NCBI GenBank assembly: GCA_028673005.1
Contig: CM054116.1
Coordinates: 94,818,707 to 94,882,706 of the forward strand
Direction of reading: 5' to 3'
DNA from: Tanypteryx hageni
Lineage: Eukaryota; Arthropoda; Insecta; Odonata; Petaluridae
Length of the DNA stretch: 64,000 bases
Part shown: positions 11,710-21,386 of the stretch, in pieces
Layout: each line of letters starts with the position of its first letter
Position numbering within the stretch: the stretch's first letter is position 1
The notes under the pieces: model-generated
What the model was told of the DNA's origin: nothing
Database searches by the model: none
What the model saw: the letters and a program-made list of their open reading frames with translations, nothing else
Translations under genes and position numbers: made by a program

Positions 11710-11835
11710 CCATGTCAATTTCACAGTTGTTCCCTGAGTATCTTGCAGCACAGCGACATTCATAACGATCAGGGCGAGAAATGCAGATTCCATGGCGCAT
11801 GCAAGGCTCATGGTAGCAGTGATCAATCACCTCGC
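11710..11835 (-). CDS. crb: crb exon w4: EGF-like domain 1
   Basis: Acceptor CTCTTGCAG|GCGAGG, donor ATGG|GTATGT, phase 1 on both sides, 126 nt. It holds one complete EGF with spacing C-x4-C-x5-C-x8-C-x1-C-x8-C, starting at CYHEPC and ending SGNNC, followed by EIDMG. With the next exon this makes the GSPC link seen between the first EGFs of Drosophila Crumbs. No Ca-binding D-x-D/N-E-C motif precedes the first Cys. Confidence 0.9.
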
Positions 11836-13004
11836 CTGCAAGAGCACAACAATCATGCACCAGTCAACAAAAACCAAATAAAAAGCACAGAAACCAATGT
11901 CATTAAAAGCGCACATATATCTTACACCACCTGAGTTCATGAAGTATTCAGCCATAATGTTGCTAGATAATTACTAAGAGATAATGATGATATTAAGATA
12001 TAAATTATTTTTTTATACTTTTGCTACATTGAATCCGGTTAAAATTGGAACACTTGAGTCCTCATCTAGGTGTACATACATAAACACCTTCAAACTATCA
12101 GTGTTTTTCAGGAAAGTTAAGCATTGAAATGGAATTCTAAATGTTTAAGTATTGCTCACTTATTAATTCAAGAAGAGTTATAATGGTGAAAATAACGATG
12201 ATATTGCTAATATTTTCTTCATTTCAAAATAAATCTAAAATTAATCCATGAAACTCAAGATTTAATAAAACTCGAAAGGTAATTTTCCATAGTTTTAACT
12301 TTTTCTTTCTGAACATATGCAGCAGACATAACACATAAGATGCTCAACTAAGGGATAACCCAAATCTAAAACTACACATATTTTCAAAGCCACGACCCTA
12401 TTTCTACAATCATTCAAAAAATTTTCATGCTGAGAAACATGCAGTTCAAGCTGAAGATTAACCAATAAAACTACTTTTAAGTGGAAAGAAACATGTTGAA
12501 AAAATATTATTATAAATATATCTCCGTGAGTGATTGCATTTTGTGTGCCCTTATGGGGACATTTAAAGGTTAATGAAGCAAAATATTTTAACCAAGTTCT
12601 TACAATTTTTATGAGCTGGAAAATTTTTGTTGGATGAAGAATAGACAAACTTTTATCAATTATCTTTCCATGTACATTCACACAAATAGGAATATTCTTT
12701 TAATCTATCACAAAAATGCAACAATTTTAGTCTTGTTTCTAGTGATTGTACAAGCTTTAGAACATGCTTTACTTCTTATAAATTTGAAATAATTCCATTT
12801 TTCATTTTTACAAAAATTAATGGAATGCAAGTTTTAAATGATTACTGTCCATGATAGCATTAACGAATAAAATAAAATAAACATCATAGATATGATTGCA
12901 ATAATTAAAAATTAGAAGGATAAAAAAATCACCATCAATTCATTCTCTCTTTAGCAAAAATATCTACTCTTCTAATACATATAGAGCTTGCATGGCTAAC
13001 TTAC

Positions 13005-13244
13005 ATGAGTTGACATTCAGTGGACATGGTCCCCACTGAACGTGGTGTGACTGGATATTGCTTGAATTAAGCACCAAACCAGGGCCTTCCAAAATACATC
13101 CTTGAAAACCATTTCCTACGATCAGAACTGCACCTGCATCATTTGAACCCCCTCCTGGTGAACCAAGCACCAAAAGCTCAGGGTTTCTGCTAGCATTGGC
13201 CACCACTAAAGATTCCTTATGGCCAGGGCCACCAGTTGCCCCAC
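13005..13244 (-). CDS. crb: crb exon w3: end of N-terminal LamG domain
   Basis: Acceptor GAATTAG|GTGGGG and donor TCAT|GTAAGT, phase 1 on both sides, 240 nt. It encodes a Gly-rich variable stretch, then IVGNGFQGCILEGPGLVL, a linker with NSSNIQ, and GPCPLNVNSC. Drosophila Crumbs has ILGNSFSGCLLDGPGL followed by GHCPLTPGPC at the same point, so this closes the LamG domain with its conserved Cys. The final Cys codon is split across the intron (T|GC). Confidence 0.92.
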
Positions 13245-13782
13245 CTAATTCAGGTAAAAATATTAGCCATCACCCATAAAATTACAGCCATATCATACAA
13301 ATAAAAAATAAAAAATTCATAAAATGAATTTTCAAGTTTACCACATGATTTGAATCCAAAATACAGCCTAGGTAATTCATGTGGCCAAAAACTAGTTGAT
13401 TAAAACAAATCAGAATCATTAGAGAATGATAAGCTATTGAGGATATCTAATTAGAGGCTGGAATATGAATGTGATTTACTAAACTGTTTTAAGGCTACAT
13501 CTAGTTCATACATAGGATTGTTAGTAGAATATGTAGAACAAAACATTTTTGTTTTCATGGACATTTATAAAAGAGCCTGTTTTTTATTATATATACCTTC
13601 AAAGAAATAAATCTAATTAATTTCATATTTTATTTTTAAAACTGTTATAGTGAAATCATTATGTCAATCTGTGCATATGGCATACAATTATGTACAATTG
13701 TTCAATTCTGGTTTTAATACTATTATTGTAAATGCCAGCTACATTTATTCTAAATTTAGCTTTTTTGTGCATCATGAGAACC

Positions 13783-13862
13783 CAGTGGCATAACTAGGAA
13801 TGGAAGGGTCCATAGCAAAATATTATTGATGGTCCTTATTCCCTTTTCCCCCGCACAAAAAA
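13783..13862 (+). mobile_element. Possible hAT-type element end
   Basis: CAGTGGCATAACTAGGAATG resembles the CAGTG-CGTAACTAGG end seen in reverse at 55543. The other end is not clear; a loosely similar sequence occurs near 14215. Confidence 0.3.
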
Positions 13863-14529
13863 ATTTATATGATCCAATTAAAACTGAAACCCACTGTTAA
13901 ACCTACCAAGTTGCACTTATTAATTGATTTACAAGAATATATTGAAAATGTAAGGCTTTTTAAATTACTCCATTCAAAATTATGATTAATTGGAAAGTCA
14001 TTCAGAAATTAGGATGAAAAAGATCATTCTTTCTATAAACCACCTTTTTGAACTTCGCGTGCTTGCGTTTCGAGAGTTTGCACTTCACAACAACATTTTT
14101 TATGACCATTACTTCTGTTTCACGCCGATTATTTATATTTCGCGTCATGCGTTTGCGATGACAACAAGTGTGAACTCCCTCTACTTTTTTGTTTCTAAGT
14201 TCAGTTTAAACTTTGGTGCCCTACAACATAAAAAATAAATTAAGGTATGCTAAATTTACGCATATAACAAGCGAACAAATTCTAATATCTCCTCAGTTCG
14301 TCAATTAGGTTAGTGGGAGTAATCTTCATAACGAAACAAATCACAAAATATTACCCAATTTAATAATAGCACAAAAACGCGCTAATTTTGTGTGCATGGA
14401 TAACACTCTACTTGTAATATTTAATATCTCTTTGTTGTAATTATATTACCTACTGCAAGGACCGAAAAAAACATGGAGATCGCGTGAAATTTTTTATTTC
14501 CGTGTGTTATTGACGTTTTTTACTACCAC

Positions 14530-14862
14530 GAATGGTAGGGCCGCTATAGGGTTTGGACCCTCTTCAGCCGGGGAAGGGAGGAGAGGAATCTGGTGCCGGC
14601 GTTAGCCTGCTCTTGCGAAGAACACCAGGGGCGCCAACTGCTTAACGTCCCTTCCCCAAAGGACGGAGTGTTGATTTGCGCGCGCTCCTCAGGTTGCCTT
14701 TTCTCATTGGCTCGTCCTCGTCACCTTAGTACCATCGCACACAAATAGGGGACCGGAGCGTCCTCGGAAAAAATCCTCATGAAAGATTCGAACCGGATGT
14801 CGCTTTAGCAGATCTTACGGTGGGGCCAACACTCGAACCACTACACCACCGGCTACCCCTTC
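14530..14862 (-). repeat. tRNA-derived SINE, copy 1
   Basis: On the minus strand it opens GGGTAGCCGGTGGTGTAGTG (A box TGGTGTAGTGG), then B box GGTTCGAATC, a body with a GGACGTTAAGC core, and ends near the GGTCCAAACCC region. The body matches 38365-38575 over about 200 bp. The tRNA head starts about 50 bp past the donor of crb exon w2. Confidence 0.7.
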
Positions 14863-14916
14863 TTTATTGCCCTGATGAAACTTATGTCGACTTCGTCAGA
14901 GAAGGCCGAAGCTCAC

Positions 14917-15162
14917 CTCCACCAACTCCGGTGACTGAAAGGACCAGTTCCCCGAGGCGCTGCACCAGCTCCACCGTGTGCCACGCGTTGTCCAGGAGAT
15001 GAGCGGGTAGGATGACCTCCTGCCTACGCAGCCCTCCATTGCCAGGGGTGGCCGATGGAATGGTGCCGGGGGGAGGAACGGACACCGTCAAAGCAAGACC
15101 GTCCGGTCCCACTGACAGCGTCAGCACGAGACCAGATGTCGATCTTTGGGAGAAGAGTTCAC
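14917..15162 (-). CDS. crb: crb exon w2: middle of N-terminal LamG domain
   Basis: Acceptor TTCGCGCAG|GTGAAC, donor GGAG|GTGAGC, phase 1 on both sides, 246 nt. The peptide continues GGELFSQRSTSG, then LVLTLSVGPDGLALTV, and reaches LLDNAWHTVELVQRLGELVL. The LDN-WHT core is the hallmark of the LamG beta-sandwich and corresponds to LLDNRWHTLQF in Drosophila Crumbs. The exon is GC-rich and CpG-rich, unlike the downstream exons, and a tRNA-derived SINE sits about 50 bp beyond its donor. Confidence 0.9.
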
Positions 15163-15687
15163 CTGCGCGAACGGAAAAGAAAATTTAGTGCCAAAATAAA
15201 TATTGCAATTACATATAACTGCTCTTGTTACTAAGGCAAATAAAAATTACGTCATTTTTTTAGTTAGGATAAAATCATATCCACGAGTTTATGAATGAAA
15301 GCAAAGAAAAGTTTATGAGGTACAACTTTTCGATTTTCTAAAAGCGCTAAAATAATCAATTGAATAAGTCGCCTGGAATTCAAAGAACTATTCATATGAG
15401 AACGTTTAAAAATAAAAATCAGGCAAGAGGCTTCCTTATTTGATATATTTATTTAATACAGTTGAGCATGTATATATAAAAGCATGCATTCGTAACGGCA
15501 AGGCGTATCAGATAATAACACATTTTCTGAGAAATAAAATTATAATTTTCAGAAATTGGCCATGTTCCTTGCTCGCGTCTATTATATTTATTGAAACAAA
15601 CTGTTTAGTAGAGCGTCAAAAATATTGAAATTTGAAACAATTGAAACAAATTTTGGAATTCAAACTTAATTTCCCTAAGCTCTAAAG

Positions 15688-16333
15688 CAGTTGTCCGCCA
15701 CCTATTGGTTGCCTTTCTTGGAGTCGCCAAAAATCATTAACTTGGACAAAAATAAATCGACTAATATTGATTCATATTTACATCTATGAGTGACATTTTC
15801 AAAAATTATGAATGAATGTGCTTGTAAAATATATTTTACTGTATTATTATTTATACAATGTAGAAGTTGCAAAGTCAAGATAATTACTAAATAAGCGTCA
15901 TTTTCTAAGTGAAATTCTGTCAGCCATTTTACTTTCGTGGATTGTTGTTGCTGGTCGATGAGATTTTTCATATAATAAAACTATTTAAACTTGCTTTATA
16001 GTGAAATTTTTATGGAAAAGGTAAATATTATTAAAATCAAATAAGATGTTCAGAAACATTTTACCGTAAAATTTGTCAGCTCGTACGAACTTTTCAAAAA
16101 TTAACGCTTTTTCCCCTTTTGCGGGTAACGTGAATTTAATCCCCACAATCGTTTCGCAAACCAATGGAAATAGTTTGTCTCTAATAACCGAGAAAATCTG
16201 TCTCGTCCAGAAGAACTCAACGGAGGATTTAGGTACGATAGTAAGCAAGAAAGTTTTCAAATTATTTCGTAGGTCGCGATATGAGTGCAATAAAATATGG
16301 GGGTCGTGGTTGAAAAAAGGTTGCCCACCGCTG
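15688..16333. mobile_element. hAT-type non-autonomous element, 646 bp
   Basis: Left end CAGTTGTCCGCCACC, right end (reverse complement) CAGCGGTGGGCAACC. The 8-mers outside are CTCTAAAG and CTCCAAGG, matching at six of eight positions, as for an aged 8-bp target duplication. No transposase is seen. It lies in the crb intron between w1 and w2. Confidence 0.55.
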
Positions 16334-16567
16334 CTCCAAGGCAGGGACGTTTTCAAACAGTGTTCCGCGGATTCCTAGGGATTCCTCGACAGTTTGACGA
16401 GGAGAGAGGCTGGAATTGACTACCATTTCCTTTCCATTCTTTTCGCTCCGGGAAAAAAATTTAACACCAGGGATTCTAGACTTCAGAAAGTTTGAAAACT
16501 CCTGGTCTAAAGAATTTTAAGACGCAAGACTTTGGCTCTAATAACTCGACCGATGATCGTTCTCTAC

Positions 16568-16815
16568 AGCGGTTCCTAAACTTTCAGTTGTCGCGGCCCC
16601 CTTGAATATCATGAGGTTCCCTTTGAATTGAAAATAGTAAAAATAAAAACTGTAGTACAAATTTCTTTATTATATATAACTATTAATAGTTTTTATAACG
16701 TATTTCCGAAAATTCCTTGATAAAATTTTATTATTCGTAATTTTTTTAAAATTTCACCTTACTTCCAAAGTATTTTTGGGGCTCCCAGGAGCGGCCCATA
16801 GTTTGAGAAACACTG
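16568..16815. mobile_element. hAT-like MITE, 248 bp
   Basis: Left CAGCGGTTCCTAAACTTTC and right (reverse complement) CAGTGTTTCTCAAACTATGG are typical hAT-style termini. CTCTA occurs immediately outside both ends. A clean 8-bp duplication is not visible. Confidence 0.55.
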
Positions 16816-17794
16816 CTCTAACAAACTTGAACAAATCAAGCAAAAGCTATGTTTTTGTACAAATGATTAGGCAAAGGAAAAACATAACAACAACCGAAAT
16901 CCAAACAACTCACACGTCACGAGAAATGCCTAATTAATCAATATTAAAGAACCGGATAATTACGACACAAAAACGAAGTTAAATGTAAGCAGAGAAATTA
17001 AATTTACATTAAATACACGTTATCTGCGGTTTTGTTTGAACGCAAAGAATTGATTTTGCAGTAGAATCTCACTTTATCGACTATCACGAGGCCGCGTATA
17101 CGGCAGACGCATGAAATATTGTAATTTTGAAGTTCGCATTTTCCGTATTTACTTGAAAGGTCTATAGACTCTTTTTAAATTGCCGCAAGCTTAATTTGTC
17201 AAATCATAACTGAAGCATAAAGTAAAAGGATATGAGACTATTAACGGGTCGGTTACCAATGATTGAAGGTCACATATAAACTGATTGAGCAGTTGGAGCG
17301 TTTAGGCAAACTAAGCTGACAAAAGAATTACATTCTTTCACTAAGTAACATGTTAAATGCATTTTTACTTTTATATTATGGAAATATTTTCACGTACAAT
17401 TTAATCTTACGAGTCAGGAACCTTAGCTTATTTTTCCTTGTGAGCTACTACGTACCGAACCCTATTTGTATCCACAATATATTTCTATTGGTATCCGCTA
17501 TATATTCCGTGTCAAAATTAGTGTAAAATAATACATTACGAATATCGATATAAAAATGTATTTATTTACATTATACACACGTAATGCCAAATTAATCACC
17601 GGAGAGGACTAGAAAAGAAAGCATCAACGACGATTTCATGAATTACAGCGAGTGCGGATTTTCGATGCTCAACTATTTTGTTTTCGATTGGCGATCACGC
17701 ATACGACTCCGGCATACAAACGGAGAAAATACCACGAAATACGATTAGGCAGTGGAAAAAAACACGAGTTGCCCATAAGAAGATCGTCACTCAC

Positions 17795-18106
17795 CTCCTC
17801 CGTTACTGCTGCCGCCACTTCCGCATCCCCTGAAACTCAACCCCACATGACCCTTGAGGGAGCCATGCGAAGGGAGACGAGCGTAAGCGGACCCGTTGAA
17901 GTATCCCTCGCGGCTGAAGTGGGTGGTGGCGAAGGGCCTATGCTGGGGCAGGAGATGCGGCGGCTGCAGCGGCTGCTGTTGGGGGAGGGACTGTCCGGGC
18001 CCTTGGCCCAGGCCTCCGCCCGGTGTCGGAGATGGCGGCGAAGGAAGCTGCCCTATCGACGGCGCCGGGATGATCAGTAGGAGACAGAGGACTGTGGGAA
18101 GCACCG
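17795..18106 (-). CDS. crb: crb exon w1: signal peptide, Pro/Gln linker, start of LamG
   Basis: Acceptor TTTTTCAG|CG follows a strong pyrimidine tract; donor is GGAG|GTGAGT, phase 1. The peptide opens with a hydrophobic stretch (LPTVLCLLLIIPAPSIGQ) that fits the core of a signal peptide. About 50 residues rich in Pro, Gln and Gly follow, then the LamG opening with YFNGSAYARL and LSFRGCGSG. Drosophila Crumbs has an equivalent YFNGS-YLRL and FRSCRGGE, but I do not recall a comparable Pro/Gln linker there. There is no ATG: the codon at 18104 is GTG, and in this frame a TGA lies about 25 bases upstream of the acceptor. The initiator Met must therefore be in an upstream exon that supplies one base (x+CG codon). 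Confidence 0.85.
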
Positions 18107-20458
18107 CTGAAAAAGAGGATAAAAGAGATCAGATGAGCAAAGTCGTCTGTGCCGCGGGGAAACTTTAATGATGACTTTAGACCGCGAGTGATTTCTATAT
18201 GAACGCATGTACACCGCATTCCATTCGCGATTAAAAGCTGGTCACCGAGACCACAATGATTCGACTGGAAAAATATATATGCGAAAATGCTATATTTATG
18301 AAGGTTTAATCGTCTAATTTGACTAATTTAGAGTAAAAACTACAACGGATACATGACTTTTATCGCCAGTGATTATTACCGCGCTCTTAATTTAGGAGAA
18401 AGGAGAGCAAGAATCCAAAGAAGTTTCTGTATTTTATTTGCACAATAGTTTCGGCAAATAAAAGCATTAAATTTTGAGAGATTTTTATTCAAGTACATTT
18501 TTTGAAGCACCTCAAGAGTTCACCATGATTTATAGGAGTTTTAAGATAATTATAAGTGTAATTTGTTTTATGCGTATACTCTACGAAGCGTTCAGTTCGT
18601 CGTAAGGACATAGTAAAACAGAAAATAAATGGCCGGAAACAAAACACATCTCCGATGAACCGAAAAACACCACATCCATAAAGTTACCAGAAAAAAGAGC
18701 TGGGAGTACAGCGGACCCGATAAATGGAAGTCGGTATCGTTCTTCGCCAAGGCACAATTTTCTCCGTAATCTTCACCGGTTATGAAGTATAAAAAACGAG
18801 AATTATACTGGATGCCATATTTTAATAGATATTGCACTAAATCACCTGGAGAAAATTACGCCTAGACATTACCTCGGCCACAAAAAAACGATTTAAAAAA
18901 ATAAGTCGAAAGAGCAGTAAAAATTACCAATAACGAAAGACACCTTGCGTTTCAGGTGACCAATATTTTGCATTCACCTCTCCACAAAGAGTGACCGCAT
19001 CATTGAAGCATACAACAAACTGCAATACATAGCAACGGAATTGACGGGAAGAGGCTTAAACCAAATGAAGGATCGACTACGTCGTCTCACATAACGTGGA
19101 CTACGGTTACGCGTTGAGTCCAGACAGATGATTATGAATGAGCAAGGTTGAGAGGACGTTTATAACGAGAGGTGCCTTCATGCTTAACAGGGGCGTGCAT
19201 TGTTGCTCTCGGGCACATTCTTAAGTCAATTCCACACGTTTAGGAGCCCCAACAAGGATTCAATCTATACCTATTTAATATTTTACACATCTTGTTCTCA
19301 ACGACATAATATACGTCAGCAAATAGATGAAAAGAAATTTCGATGATGGATTTAACATCGTTTACCGAGGAAAAGGCGAGTTCTCCTCAATCGACGAGTA
19401 TTTTTTGGGTTTCAATGTCCCCTCGGAACATTGTGGTTCCATAAAAATCAACTCAATGAAAATGCAACAAGTAAAAGAATGAGATTTTTTAAGTGTAGCG
19501 AGATATAATTTTCAAATTCTGCCTATTCCTATATTTATAATAATTAAAATTACCGGGACATTCTTGGAGAAAACATTGCATCCTCTACTCTCTGAATAAA
19601 AATCATTCCGTAAGGGCGGTCGAGTAGACTGACAACTGAAAAAGTTATTTAACAATTTTTTTACTTAAGGCAGCCTTTGTGATTCATTTTTTCAAGATGA
19701 TAAAAACATGAAGTCAATATAAAAAAGTCATATAAGGGCGTTATCGAGTTTGTATGAACGTTTTCCGACGACAATCGAGATTTAACTTTTATTCACCAAC
19801 CAAAATACCGATAAACTTTCAAACTCTGCCAAAAAACATGAAACGCCCAGCGCTCCGTTTTAAACGCCTCCTTTCAAAACAATCGCCACGCCATCACTTC
19901 CCATATATGTAGGATTTGACAAAAAACAAACAAAAAAACAAAAACAAAAAGTAAATAGAAAAAATCACAAAAAACTTAGATGGGTGGGGCTCGCGGTTCA
20001 ACGGGAGGCGTGGGTGGAGATGAGACAATCGGCGCCATGGCGTCGCCAGAAAAAGGTGAGAAAAACAAACGAGGAACACGGGGATTTCAAAATCTGCGAC
20101 TAAATGAGACTGACAGGTGTGTCATTGGTAGAAAGGAACTCCTTAACACCGTCTCCCCATTCCTCACCCTCTCTCCATCCGAGGTAAAACTCTCTCCCTC
20201 AAAGAGACGGCCCGTTCCCACGAAAGCTGACGCACATGAACGAAGCGCAAAATCTTCGTAGCGGTACCTCACAGGGATAGGAAATCGCTAAATCATCTCC
20301 ACCGACACGAACCTTTCTAATTGAATCGACAAAGCCCTAGGCTGATCCTCCTCTCCTCCCATGCCCACCTCTATCCTCATCTCTCCCCTCCGCAGCAGCC
20401 GTCGAATACGGTGGTGATTTGGAAGCGATTTTATATCTAGTACGTTTTTCTTGGACAG
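18107..20458. other. No gene recognised (upstream of visible crb coding)
   Basis: Minus-strand sequence here is crb intron or 5' flank. I searched for an ATG exon with signal-peptide N-region and a phase-1 donor and could not single one out. Short ORFs show no recognisable family. Confidence 0.5.
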
Positions 20459-21386
20459 CAGCGGAAGGGGAGGGGGAATTGGGAGGGGGGAGTTGGGAGG
20501 GGAGAGTTGGGAGGGTTGGAAGGGGAGAGAGTTGGGGGAGGAGAGATTTGGGGGAGGAGAGAGTTGGGGGAGGGTGGAGTTGGTAGGGAGGAGAGTTTGG
20601 AGGAGGAGGGAGTTGGGAGGAGAGAATTGGAAGATGGAGGGAGTTGGGAGGGGGGAGTTGGAAGAGGGAAGTAGTTGGGAGGGGGAGGGGGGAATTGGGA
20701 GGAGGGAGAGTTCGGAGGAGGGAGAATTGGGAGGAGGGGAGTTGGGAGAGGGAGGGAGTTGGGAGAGGGGAGTTGGGAGGGGGGAGTTGGGAGTTAGGAG
20801 GGAGAGGGAGTTGGGAGGGGGGGAGTTGGGAGGGGGGAGTTGGGAGGGGGGAGTTGGGAGGGGGGGTTGGGAGGGGGGAGTTAGAGGGAGTTGGGAGGAG
20901 GGAGTTGGGAGGAGAGAGTTGGGAGGAGGGAGTTGGGAGGAGAGAGTTGGGAGGAGAGAGTTGGGAGGGGAGAGTTGGTAGGGGGAGGTTGGGAAGGGGG
21001 AGTTGGGAAGGGGAAATGTTTGGGATGGGGAAGAGTTGGGATGGGGAAGAGTTGGGAGGGGGAAGAGTTGGGAGGGGGAAGAGTTGGGAGGGGGAAGAGT
21101 TGGGAGGGGGAAGAGTTGGGACGGGGAAAAGTTGGGATGGGGAAGAGTTAGGATGGGGAAGAGTCGGGATGGGGAAGAGTTGGGATGGGGAAGAGTTGGG
21201 ATGGGAAAGAGTTGGGAGGGGGAAGAGTTGGGAGGGGGAAGAGTTGGGAGGGGAAAGAGTTGGGAGGGGGAATAGTTGGGATGGGGAAGAGTTGGGAGGG
21301 GGAAGAGTTGGGAGGGGGAAGAGTTGGGAGGGGGAAGAGTTGGGAGGGGGAAGAGTTTAGAGGGGGAAGAGTTGGGAGGGGGAATC
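20459..21386 (+). repeat. G-rich minisatellite, about 0.9 kb
   Basis: Near-continuous homopurine tract on the plus strand, interrupted mainly by TT. The unit is GTTGGGAGGGGGAAGA (16 bp) in the right half and a shorter GTTGGGAGGGGGGA-type unit in the left half. Variants with GGGATGGGG interrupt the right half. Each unit has at least two G runs, so G-quadruplex and triplex formation are plausible. Long ORFs on both strands are repeat artefacts. Confidence 0.9.

Noticed and set aside
16073..16378. 101-codon plus-strand ORF and overlapping minus-strand ORF
   Set aside because: Both lie largely within the hAT-type element 15688-16333 and show no protein motif.
17652..18080. 142-codon plus-strand ORF
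   Set aside because: It is the antisense of crb exon w1, whose LamG and signal features and splice sites are convincing.
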